A stretch of 64,000 nt of DNA, taken from assembly GCA_038530555.1 (NCBI GenBank), contig JBCBCN010000001.1, positions 620,001 to 684,000 of the forward strand, in the 5' to 3' direction. This DNA is from HKCCE3408 sp038530555. GTDB lineage: Bacteria > Pseudomonadota > Alphaproteobacteria > Rhodobacterales > Rhodobacteraceae. Numbering within the stretch: the stretch's first letter is position 1; each line of letters opens with the position of its first letter. Of this stretch, positions 26,016-33,538 are shown in pieces. Made by a program: the position numbers and the translations under genes. The notes under the pieces are model-generated. The model did no database searches. It was given only the letters and a program-made list of their open reading frames with translations, and was not told the DNA's origin.

Positions 26016-26854
26016 CCGCCTCGGGGAAACGGGCCCTTTGGGCGGCGGCGCTCACGCTGCTCAGTGCCCCCGCTTGGGCCGAGACCGAGGCGCCGACCGA
26101 CCACGTGCCCGACCCCGTGGTTGTGATCCAATCGACGACATCGACGCAGAATTCCGGTCTCTACGATCACCTCCTCCCCCTAGCCGAAGCCGCGACGGGC
26201 CTAGAGATCCGCGTGGTGGCGGTGGGCACCGGGCAGGCGCTCCAGAACGCGGCGCGCTGCGACGGGGACATGGTGATCGTGCATGCCCGCGCTGCCGAAG
26301 AAGCCTTCGTGACGGCGGGCTTTGGCGGACCGCGGCGGGACCTTATGGCCAACAGCTTCGTGCTGATCGGCCCTGCCGAAGACCCTGCTGGCATTGCCGA
26401 TGCCGACAGCGCCCGGGCTGCGTTCGCCACCATCGCGGAAAGACAGGCACGGTTCGTCAGCCGCGGCGATGACAGCGGCACGCATGCGCGCGAACTCAGC
26501 CTCTGGCCCGACGGTTTCGACCCGGAAGAGAGCTCCGGCACGTGGTATCGTGAGACCGGCGCGGGCATGGGGGCCACGCTCAATATCGCCGTGGGTATGA
26601 GCGCCTACACGTTGAGTGACGCGGCCTCCTGGTCCCAATTCGGCAATCGTGGAACGCATGCGGTGCTGCTGCAGGGCGACCCCGCGCTGATAAATCCTTA
26701 CTCGGTGATTCCCGTCTCGGCGGCCCGGTGCCCACGCATCAACGCCCAAGGCGCGGCCGCTTTGATCGCTTGGCTGACCGGCGCCGGAGGGCAGGCGGCA
26801 ATCGCTGCTTTTGCACCCGGGGGCACGGCATTATTTGAGCCGACCGCTCGGTAA
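26012..26854 (+). CDS. tupA: tungstate-binding periplasmic protein
   Basis: The solute-binding component, 280 residues with a Sec signal peptide (1-23, ending APAWA). The mature protein starts with the oxyanion-binding motif STTSTQNSGLYDHLLP (41-56), in which the Thr-Thr-Ser-Thr cluster marks TupA rather than ModA. Further family motifs are VVAVGTGQALQNA and IVHARAAEEAFV, then RRDLMANSFVLIGP. It delivers tungstate to TupB. Tungsten is used by certain formate dehydrogenases and aldehyde oxidoreductases; none is encoded in this window. Molybdate or vanadate transport is an alternative that the sequence makes less likely. Confidence 0.9.
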   Translation: MTASGKRALWAAALTLLSAPAWAETEAPTDHVPDPVVVIQSTTSTQNSGLYDHLLPLAEAATGLEIRVVAVGTGQALQNAARCDGDMVIVHARAAEEAFVTAGFGGPRRDLMANSFVLIGPAEDPAGIADADSARAAFATIAERQARFVSRGDDSGTHARELSLWPDGFDPEESSGTWYRETGAGMGATLNIAVGMSAYTLSDAASWSQFGNRGTHAVLLQGDPALINPYSVIPVSAARCPRINAQGAAALIAWLTGAGGQAAIAAFAPGGTALFEPTAR

Positions 26855-26890
26855 GCAGCGATTACTGCTAGACTTTCTTATATAATAAAT

Positions 26891-26918
26891 GCGCCGGGGC
26901 CCTCCCCTGCCCCGGCGC
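26891..26918. terminator. strong GC hairpin, possible terminator
   Basis: A perfect 10-bp stem, GCGCCGGGGC with GCCCCGGCGC, and an 8-base loop lie 37 bases after tupA. There is no T run on the plus strand. On the minus strand the stem is followed by ATTTATTATATAAG, so it may work better for transcription coming from the disrupted secreted-protein gene. Confidence 0.5.
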
Positions 26919-27095
26919 CACAGGCCATCGATCGTTCGACCAGATCCATGCACGCGTAAGATGTCGCAGCCTAGATCCGGACGTAAACTGTCATCGGCCC
27001 GGTGTCTTAATCGGATCCGCAGCGGATCCACGCGCTTTTATCCAGTTTCCGGGCTGTTAGGTCAAGCGTTTGCACATAAAACGATCGCGCGTTCT

Positions 27096-27575
27096 TTAGT
27101 AAGAAAGCTCCGTCAGGATCAGCCGCGCGCGATTGTTCGAAGAGCGGTTGAGCGTGCCGAACCAGATATCGTACTGGCCTTAAAGAGGGTTCTGGAAGGT
27201 AATCGCGGAATTCAGTCCACGGTAATCGTCGTTCCAATGCCACGATCCATCGGGGGCGTTGACCAAGATAACCGTGTCGATCGCGGCGGAATCGGCCTCA
27301 ACCGCGATGGTCAATATGCCAGTAGGCGAGACGACAAAGCCCGGAAAGCTGAAGCCACAATCAAACAAGCTCTGCATGCCGCCTGCGGTAACGTTACGCG
27401 TCCAGGGGTCAGGCGCGAAATTCGCAGGCACATTGGCCGATCCGAACACCGTCGGGTTGTTATAGCTGGGACAGGCAGCGGCCGGCCCGGCCAGGGCAAC
27501 GGGGACAAGGGCTGCGCCGAGGACAACGCTGAGGCCGGTGATGCGCCGTGTCACATACCGGAGACATGCGAACAT
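27096..27575 (-). pseudogene. small secreted-protein gene interrupted by in-frame TAA
   Basis: From the ATG at 27575 (good GGAAGGA site) the frame encodes a signal peptide (residues 1-35, ending AGPAAA) and a beta-rich domain with two cysteines, up to FQNPL, then TAA at 27182-27180. The same frame continues without a shift for 27 more codons, GQYDIWFGTL and a stretch ending LILTELSY, stopping at 27096. The continuation completes a pattern I know from small secreted proteins (PxxGxYDIWVGTY...), where it forms the last beta strands. One base change (for example TCA to TAA) would explain it. A sequencing error or stop-codon readthrough are alternatives. The complete product would be about 159 residues; its function is unknown. 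Confidence 0.75.
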
Positions 27576-27895
27576 GATGAAATCCTTCCAACAGACGAGC
27601 CGGGGACCATTCCGCCCCTGAGCTAAGGCGGGTCGGAGTAAAGCTGTCAGTCGCGGTCTACATTTGGGACGGACGACAGTACCGACATTGCTCTGGCTCG
27701 CGGGCATCATTCTGCGTCGCAGCAGAGTTATCCCGAAAAAGGCCCATACCATCCCCAGCCATGTCCCCAGCTTTTACGCCAACCCTGTGCACAACCCAAT
27801 TCCGGGCCCGCCCGGCGCGCGCTAGCGTGCTCGCCGAGGGATACCGGGTGGCGTGGGCGAGAGCACGGCATCCATAGCCAGGGGTGGCGTAGTTA
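27576..27895. other. 320-base gap with no gene
   Basis: This stretch separates the disrupted secreted-protein gene from the gene at 27896. Short open frames read through it on both strands, but none has family features or a ribosome-binding site. It should hold the divergent promoters. A GGCGGGTCGGAG segment and a GTGCACA palindrome (about 27786-27792) are the only patterns I noticed; neither is compelling. Confidence 0.5.
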
Positions 27896-28873
27896 GTGTC
27901 AGATCAACAAAGCAAGTCCGTACATTCGGCCTCCGACGTGCAATCCGGCAGAGCTGAAAACGGCCCACAACGCGCCAAGCGCCTTGCGCATCTGCAACAG
28001 GTCGGACGCAACCATGGCTTCTTCCGACGCGTCGGGCAGGAACACAGCGCGCTCTTCGTCGATGAAGGCGATGAGTTGATCGTGACCTTCGACAGCGCGG
28101 AACGGGTGCTCGACAAGACTGCCGACGGTCTACCCCTCGGATTTACCGCACTCAAGCGCCGCGAATGCTCGCTTTTGTCCATCATGGGACGACGCGGTAG
28201 CTTTTTCCGCGAAACAGCGCTTTACGCCTTGTTCGATTATCTCGTCGATGACGGCTTTTTCGACCGGTTTGAACGGGTGGCCTTCGTTGGGCTCGGACCA
28301 ATGTGCGGCTATGGCGCTGCGGCCTATAGCGTGGCCGCACCGGGCGCGCGGGTTCTCGCCGTCAACCCGGTCGCAACGCTCGACCGTGACGCAGCCCCGT
28401 TTGAGCGCCGCTACCGCGCCGCCTGGGGCCGCGACTTCACCAGCCGCTACGGCTTTGCGCCCCAGATGACCGATGGCGCCGAACAGGTCACCATCATCTA
28501 CGATCCCGCCGATGCGATGTGCGCGGCCCATGCGGCATTGTTTCAGGGCCATAACGTCGCCCGGCACAAGCTGCGCTGGGGCGGCATGTCGTCGGGCAAG
28601 ATCCTTTCGACCGGCAACGCGCTGGAGGACGTGATCGACGCGGCCTTCGAAGGGCGGCTGACCGCGCCCGAGCTTGCACGTCTGCTTAGACCCGCGCGCC
28701 GCGGCTCACCGGCGCATTTGGCCCGCCTCATGACACGCGCCGCGCAATCAGGGCATCCCAAGCTTGCGTTAGAGGCCGCCCGGCGCGGTAAGACGCTGAC
28801 GACGGACGGACGGTTCGACGGTGCAGTGGCGATCCTGCGCGCCCATCGAGACGCCCGCGCCGTGACTTCCTGA
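27896..28873 (+). CDS. Roseobacter-type protein, often mislabelled PAPS reductase
   Basis: A 325-residue cytoplasmic protein. I recognise the family from roseobacter genomes, where it is often labelled phosphoadenosine phosphosulfate reductase, but no PAPS-reductase motif is present. The visible pattern is a central alpha/beta-hydrolase-like core: FVDEGDELIVTFD, then RVAFVGLGPMCGYGAAAYSV (the Gly-x-Gly-x-x-Gly turn), GARVLAVNPVATLD and VTIIYDPADAMCAAHAALF, with a helical C-terminal region (240-325). The start is a GTG at 27896 after AGGGGTGG. No neighbour suggests a role. The function is unknown and the database name should not be trusted. Confidence 0.75.
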   Translation: MSDQQSKSVHSASDVQSGRAENGPQRAKRLAHLQQVGRNHGFFRRVGQEHSALFVDEGDELIVTFDSAERVLDKTADGLPLGFTALKRRECSLLSIMGRRGSFFRETALYALFDYLVDDGFFDRFERVAFVGLGPMCGYGAAAYSVAAPGARVLAVNPVATLDRDAAPFERRYRAAWGRDFTSRYGFAPQMTDGAEQVTIIYDPADAMCAAHAALFQGHNVARHKLRWGGMSSGKILSTGNALEDVIDAAFEGRLTAPELARLLRPARRGSPAHLARLMTRAAQSGHPKLALEAARRGKTLTTDGRFDGAVAILRAHRDARAVTS

Positions 28874-28893
28874 GCCGTGACATCCTGAACCGA

Positions 28894-29562
28894 TCACTTT
28901 TGTATCGTGCTGCCACCGCTCGTATTGCCCGCAGCCGAGCCTCCAGCAGCGAAGGGTCGTGTCGAAATTCGTGTCGCGGGATAGGATTCCGGCTGTTGAC
29001 CCGGCTCTTCGAAGCCGACGAAGACGGCAAAGCCCAATGCCGGAAAGTATTGAAAAATCGACGTCGACCGCTCGTTACCCGTCACGATATCGAGCCGCGC
29101 CTCGATGACATCGAGTGTGCAGGTGCCGATTTGGGTCGTCCCGACCGGCCCGGTACGTAGGCTCAACGCCTCGGTAAAGGCATCCCCATCGGCGGGCCGC
29201 ACGGTCGAGGTCACCTGGAACTCCGAATTCGGCGCGACCGTCGGCGGCAGCGGCCGGTCATAGCTGAATTCTTCGCGGGTCTCTTCTTGCGTGAAACCGC
29301 CAATCAGATCGACCGAACTCAAGAGCCAAATCCCATGGAGCGAAGTATAGACCAGGCCGGGCGCATCCTCGAAGCCGAACTCTAGTTCCTCCATACGCCC
29401 GTCCGGGCTGCGGTCATACCGCACGACCGTGTCGTCAAAGGCCACGTAAACTCCTGCGGCTGTATCGGCCATCGATACGGGGCAATCGGCCCAAACCGGA
29501 CTACTGGCCAAAGCGGCAAGGCTTGCGGCCACTGGGCCAACTCTAACTCGTCGTGATCTCAT
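28894..29562 (-). CDS. secreted hypothetical protein
   Basis: A 222-residue exported protein of no family I recognise. From the ATG at 29562 (GAGGAGA site upstream) it has a signal peptide of about 26 residues ending SSPVWA, then a beta-rich domain with two cysteines (ADCPVSMADTAAGVY and IGTCTLDVIEARLDI), probably a disulfide. Repeated strand patterns such as GVYVAFDDTVVRYDRSPDG suggest a beta sandwich. The C terminus is a flexible Gly/Ser-rich tail. A longer frame to 29817 would overlap pyrC and is rejected. It is divergent from pyrC. Confidence 0.72.
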   Translation of the reverse strand: MRSRRVRVGPVAASLAALASSPVWADCPVSMADTAAGVYVAFDDTVVRYDRSPDGRMEELEFGFEDAPGLVYTSLHGIWLLSSVDLIGGFTQEETREEFSYDRPLPPTVAPNSEFQVTSTVRPADGDAFTEALSLRTGPVGTTQIGTCTLDVIEARLDIVTGNERSTSIFQYFPALGFAVFVGFEEPGQQPESYPATRISTRPFAAGGSAAGNTSGGSTIQK

Positions 29563-29695
29563 CAGCGCACGTCTCCTCGTCTTTGGACGCAACCTCGAAG
29601 AAACCGCTTCGGATGGCAAGCGGCGCGATGGGGCGCGGCATCCGCCGCCGCATCCGGTCTTGTCGCCCCCCCGCCCCTTCGTGTAGCCCCACGCC

Positions 29696-30733
29696 ATGGA
29701 GCGCATCACCATCCGCCGGCCTGACGATTGGCACTTGCATCTGCGCGACGGAGCCGTGCTTGAGGCGGTCCTTCCAGACACAGCGCAGCATTTCGCCCGG
29801 GCGATCATTATGCCCAACCTTGTGCCCCCCGTCGTGACCGGCGCCGATGCTGTCCGATATGCCGAGCGTATTCGCGCCGCTACACCACAAGATGCAGACT
29901 TCTCGCCTTTGATGACGCTCTATCTGACGGAAGCAACTGACCCGTCCGACGTGGCCGCGGCCTTCGCTGACGGGCTGATCCACGCGGTCAAGCTCTACCC
30001 CGCGGGTGCGACGACTAACTCCGCCTCCGGTGTGCGCGACCTTACCAAGGTGATGCCGGTGCTCGAGAAAATGGCCGAGATCGGCTTGACGCTCTGTATG
30101 CACGGCGAAGTGACCGACCCGGAGATCGACATCTTCGACCGGGAGGCCGTGTTCCTTGAACGGGTCCTGGCACCGCTACAGACCCGGCTGCCGGAACTGC
30201 CCGTGACGCTGGAGCATGTGACCACCTCCGATGGCATCTCCTACATAGAGGGGGCGCCGGGCCGGTCGGCGGCTACGATCACGACGCATCATCTTATGAT
30301 CAACCGTAACCATATCTTGGTCGGCGGGATCCGCCCGCATTACTACTGCCTGCCCGTGGCCAAGCGCAGCACGCATCAGGCCGCACTCCGACGCGCCGCG
30401 ACCAGCGGTTCAGCGCGGTTCTTCCTCGGCACCGACAGCGCGCCCCACAAAGACGCCGACAAAGAGACCGGCTGCGGCTGCGCCGGGTGCTATACCGCTC
30501 CGGTCACGATGTCTTGCCTCGCCCATGTCTTCGAAGAGGAAGGCGCGCTCGACCGCCTGGAAGCCTTCAGCAGCCTCAATGGACCCGCGCATTACGGCCT
30601 ACCGGCCAACTCTGAGACCATAACTCTGGAAAAACGCACCGCGCCCGTGCCTCCCATCGGCAAACGCCATAGCGGTGCTGGGCCGATCACCGTTTTTGAC
30701 CCCGGCCATGACCTCTACTGGCATGTCGTCTGA
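29696..30733 (+). CDS. pyrC: dihydroorotase, class II
   Basis: Zinc enzyme of pyrimidine synthesis that closes carbamoyl-aspartate to dihydroorotate. The 345 residues match the E. coli PyrC type in length and motifs: metal ligands H13 and H15 in DDWHLHLRDG, the carbamylated lysine K99 in HAVKLYPAGATTNS, LCMHGEVTD, LEHVTTSDG, NHILVGGIRPHYYCLPV and the catalytic Asp in FLGTDSAPH. It forms an operon with pyrE, 111 bases downstream, which performs a later step of the same pathway. Confidence 0.97.
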   Translation: MERITIRRPDDWHLHLRDGAVLEAVLPDTAQHFARAIIMPNLVPPVVTGADAVRYAERIRAATPQDADFSPLMTLYLTEATDPSDVAAAFADGLIHAVKLYPAGATTNSASGVRDLTKVMPVLEKMAEIGLTLCMHGEVTDPEIDIFDREAVFLERVLAPLQTRLPELPVTLEHVTTSDGISYIEGAPGRSAATITTHHLMINRNHILVGGIRPHYYCLPVAKRSTHQAALRRAATSGSARFFLGTDSAPHKDADKETGCGCAGCYTAPVTMSCLAHVFEEEGALDRLEAFSSLNGPAHYGLPANSETITLEKRTAPVPPIGKRHSGAGPITVFDPGHDLYWHVV

Positions 30734-30844
30734 GGCGTCCCTTCACTTTTGCAAAAATACTCGCACCGCAGGCCGGGGCGGGCGGGGCTCGATGCCCCGC
30801 GCGGCCCGAACTCGCGGCCAAGCTCTCACCCGCCAGGAGGCTCC

Positions 30845-31516
30845 ATGATCCCAAGCTCCGCTCCCGATCCCGCCACGATGGCCCGCCTGACAGCCCGGAT
30901 GCTGCTTGACATCGGCGCGGTGCATTTCAACGCCGCCGAGCCGTTTACCCTGGCTAGCGGCAAACAGGCGCCGACCTATATCGATTGCCGCAAACTCATC
31001 TCCTACCCCAGGGTGCGCAGCGCGCTGATGGACTACCTCGCCGCCCATGTGATGCGCGAGGCGGGCTTTGAGGCTTTTGACAGTGTCGCTGGCGGTGAAA
31101 CGGCGGGTATCCCTTTCGCGGCTCTCATCGCCGAGCGCCTGGCACTCCCGATGAGCTATGTCCGCAAAAAACCCAAAGGCTACGGCCGCGACGCACAGAT
31201 CGAAGGCGTGATGGAAGAAAGCGACCGCGTGCTTTTGATCGAGGATCTGACGACGGATGGCGGCTCCAAGCTCAATTTCGTCGACGCGATCCGCAAAACC
31301 GGCGCAGAATGCGGCCATACGGCCGTGATTTTCTACTACGGCATTTTCCCCGAGACCCTGCCGCGCCTGGCCGAGCACGGGGTGGAACTGCATTGGCTGT
31401 GTCAATGGTCGGACGTTGTGGCCGAGGCGCGGCGCGCGGGCGATTTCGACGCGGCCACTTTGGGCGAGGTTGAGCGCTTTTTAGCCGATCCCGAAGGCTG
31501 GGCGCCAAAAGCCTGA
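30845..31516 (+). CDS. pyrE: orotate phosphoribosyltransferase
   Basis: Transfers ribose-5-phosphate from PRPP to orotate, giving OMP. The 223-residue protein has the PRPP-binding signature VLLIEDLTTDGGSK (129-142), the flexible catalytic loop with KKPKGYGRDAQIEG (108-121) and FTLASGKQAPTYIDCRKL near the N terminus. The ATG at 30845 follows a perfect AGGAGG; an upstream frame from 30749 is rejected. It follows pyrC in the same direction, as expected for co-regulated pyrimidine genes. Confidence 0.97.
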   Translation: MIPSSAPDPATMARLTARMLLDIGAVHFNAAEPFTLASGKQAPTYIDCRKLISYPRVRSALMDYLAAHVMREAGFEAFDSVAGGETAGIPFAALIAERLALPMSYVRKKPKGYGRDAQIEGVMEESDRVLLIEDLTTDGGSKLNFVDAIRKTGAECGHTAVIFYYGIFPETLPRLAEHGVELHWLCQWSDVVAEARRAGDFDAATLGEVERFLADPEGWAPKA

Positions 31517-31582
31517 GGCCCCAAGATGTTGGTGGTGGAAGCTTCAAATTTGCTGCATTTTGTGTTACGTTCGCGCGGATTT

Positions 31583-31642
31583 TGATCCACACGTTATCCT
31601 CGTCTTATCCAGATTGACCGGCTTTTCCGCGCCGCCTAAACC
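31583..31642 (+). promoter_or_regulatory. possible DnaA boxes and promoter before dnaB
   Basis: In the 168-base pyrE-dnaB gap, TGATCCACA (31583-31591) and TTATCCAGA (31605-31613) each match the DnaA box TTATCCACA at 8 of 9 positions, in the same direction and 22 bases apart. Just after, TTGACC (31614-31619) and TAAACC (31637-31642) with a 17-base spacer could be a weak sigma-70 type promoter. Neither has been tested; short motifs like these can arise by chance. Confidence 0.35.
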
Positions 31643-31684
31643 AGCCGTATCACGGGGTAACGACGATAAAAACGGGGGGCAGGC

Positions 31685-33172
31685 ATGAGCAATATCGCGG
31701 TCGCGCAACCGCCAGCGGAGGCGACATCCGAGACAGAAATGCCGTATAATATCGAGGCCGAGCAACAGCTCTTGGGCGCGATCCTATCCTCGAATTATGT
31801 GCTCGACCGGATCGAAGGCATCGTCACTGACAAGCATTTCTACGACCCCGTCCACGGTGAGATTTTCGCCAAGGCACAGGCCCGGATCACCTCGGGTGTG
31901 CAGACCGACGCCACCACGCTCAAGACCCCGTTCGCCGATCACCCCGGGCTGCAGGCGCTCGGCGGGGCGGAATATCTCCTCCGGCTGCAACTCAGCGCCG
32001 TGGCGACCTCGGCTGCGCGCGATTATGCCCGGCTGATCCACGATCTGGCAGTGCGGCGTGAGCTCATTGATCTGGGCCGTCGCGTGGCCGACCGAGCGAA
32101 AAGCGCGCGCGACGACATTCCGCCAGACGACCAGATCGTCACCGCCGAAGCCGAGCTTTTCAAATTGGCCGAAACAGGCTCCGCCCGCAGCGGCTTTCAA
32201 CCCTTCATGCAAGCCCTGACCGACGCGGTCGAAATTGCCGATGCAGCCTATAATCGCTCGGGCGGTCTGGCCGGTCTGTCCTCGGGTCTTGCCGATATGG
32301 ACAAGATGCTCGGTGGCTTGCACAATTCGGACCTATTGATCCTGGCCGGGCGGCCGTCAATGGGTAAGACATCACTGGCCACCAATATCGCCTTCAACGT
32401 GGCCAAACGCTATCGCCAGGGCACTGAGGCCGGCAGCGCCTCGGATGGCGGTGTGGTGGGTTTTTTCTCGCTCGAGATGTCGGCGGCGCAGCTTGCGCAA
32501 CGGATCCTGTCGGAAGCGGCGGAGATCCCGTCGGAGTTGATCCGCAAGGGCGAGCTGAACGAAGGCGAGTTCAAACGCTACCTTACGGCGGCGCAACAGT
32601 TGGAGTCCTGCCCGCTTTATATCGATGACACACCTGCCCTGCCGATCAGCCAATTGGCAGCGCGGGCTCGTAGGCTCAAGCGCGGGCCACAGGGTCTACA
32701 GCTTTTGATCGTAGACTATCTGCAGCTTGTCCGCCCTGCCACAGCCAAGGACAGCCGGGTCAATGAGGTCTCGGAAATCACCCAAGGCCTGAAGGCGATC
32801 GCCAAGGAACTCAATATCCCGGTGATTGCACTTTCGCAACTTTCGCGCCAGGTCGAGCAGCGAGAGGACAAACGCCCTCAGCTGTCCGATCTGCGCGAGT
32901 CGGGGTCCATCGAGCAGGACGCGGACGTGGTGATGTTTGTCTATCGCGGCGAGTATTACAAAGAGCGCGAGAAGCCGGGCGAAGAGAACCTGGAGGCGAT
33001 GGCGAAATGGCAGCAAGACATGGACGCGCTCCATGGCAAGGCTGAGGTCATCGTCGGCAAGCAGCGCCACGGTCCGGTCGGCACGATTGAGCTGAGCTTT
33101 GAGGGTCGCTTCACTAAGTTCGGAAATCTCGTCAAACCCTGGCAGGCGCCGGCAGATCCAGGCTTTCAGTGA
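31685..33172 (+). CDS. dnaB: replicative DNA helicase
   Basis: DnaB is the hexameric 5'-3' helicase at the replication fork. The 495-residue protein has the N-terminal DnaG-interacting domain (opening MPYNIEAEQQLLGAIL), the RecA-like domain with Walker A GRPSMGKTS (about 222-230), the Walker B strand LLIVDYLQLV, and QLSRQVEQREDKRPQLSDLR, ending with GPVGTIELSFEGRFTKF. No intein is present. The start follows a GGGGGG run. A large array of hairpins follows directly after the stop. Confidence 0.97.
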   Translation: MSNIAVAQPPAEATSETEMPYNIEAEQQLLGAILSSNYVLDRIEGIVTDKHFYDPVHGEIFAKAQARITSGVQTDATTLKTPFADHPGLQALGGAEYLLRLQLSAVATSAARDYARLIHDLAVRRELIDLGRRVADRAKSARDDIPPDDQIVTAEAELFKLAETGSARSGFQPFMQALTDAVEIADAAYNRSGGLAGLSSGLADMDKMLGGLHNSDLLILAGRPSMGKTSLATNIAFNVAKRYRQGTEAGSASDGGVVGFFSLEMSAAQLAQRILSEAAEIPSELIRKGELNEGEFKRYLTAAQQLESCPLYIDDTPALPISQLAARARRLKRGPQGLQLLIVDYLQLVRPATAKDSRVNEVSEITQGLKAIAKELNIPVIALSQLSRQVEQREDKRPQLSDLRESGSIEQDADVVMFVYRGEYYKEREKPGEENLEAMAKWQQDMDALHGKAEVIVGKQRHGPVGTIELSFEGRFTKFGNLVKPWQAPADPGFQ

Positions 33173-33221
33173 GGGGTTGCGCCCTGCCTTCGCAGGGCGC
33201 GCGAGTTTCAGGCTTCGGGGG

Positions 33222-33256
33222 CCGGGCTTCGGGGGCATTGAGCCCCCGAAGCCCGG
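33222..33256. repeat. perfect 15-bp stem-loop after dnaB
   Basis: CCGGGCTTCGGGGGC pairs perfectly with GCCCCCGAAGCCCGG around the loop ATTGA. The word GGCTTCGGGGGC is also present at 33211-33222, so the 3' arm could pair with either copy. It abuts a second hairpin, GCGAGAGA/TCTCTCGC, at 33257-33277. The pair may end or stabilise the dnaB transcript. Confidence 0.88.
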
Positions 33257-33378
33257 GCGAGAGACGCTGTCTCTCGCGCTCTCTGGGATATTTTACGATA
33301 AAGACAGTTCGAAACGGTTCAGCGCGAGCTGCTGAAAGCACTGCTTTCCAGTGCAGTGGCCGGTTCAGCTTCAGCTGA

Positions 33379-33417
33379 CAAATGCACCGCATTTGAGGCC
33401 ACGACGGGCGGAGCCCC
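33379..33417. repeat. hairpin-plus-box element, copy 1
   Basis: CAAATGC-ACC-GCATTTG (33379-33395), a 10-base spacer, then GGGCGGAGCCCC (33406-33417). The same layout, with the same 3-base loop and 10-base spacer, occurs twice more near 56.5 kb. In this copy the box starts a three-unit tandem repeat. Confidence 0.8.
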
Positions 33418-33465
33418 GGTGGAACGAGCGGAGCCCAGGGAGAACGGGCGGAGCCTAGGCTTTGT
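33406..33465. repeat. three 20-bp tandem repeats containing GGAGCC
   Basis: Units start at 33406, 33426 and 33446. Each begins G(G/A)GCGGAGCC; the first two also share the ending G(A)GAAC. The unit core GGGC-GGA-GCCC is itself a small inverted repeat. No coding function is evident. Confidence 0.82.
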
Positions 33466-33538
33466 GCCTTCGCAAGCTTTGCCGCGCATTATACGGCCGT
33501 GGGCTTGACGACGCTAGAGATATGGCTGACCTGAATGC

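Larger units (their letters stand above)
33173..33538. other. 366-base gap filled with hairpins
   Basis: There is no gene here; short frames lack any family signal. The stretch holds at least five perfect hairpins: 33179-33200 (9-bp stem), 33222-33256 (15 bp), 33257-33277 (8 bp), 33338-33354 (6 bp) and 33379-33395 (7 bp), followed by a triple 20-bp repeat. A GGGATATTTT motif lies at 33285-33294. None has the T run of a normal terminator. The last 70 bases must hold the alr ribosome-binding region. Confidence 0.85.
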
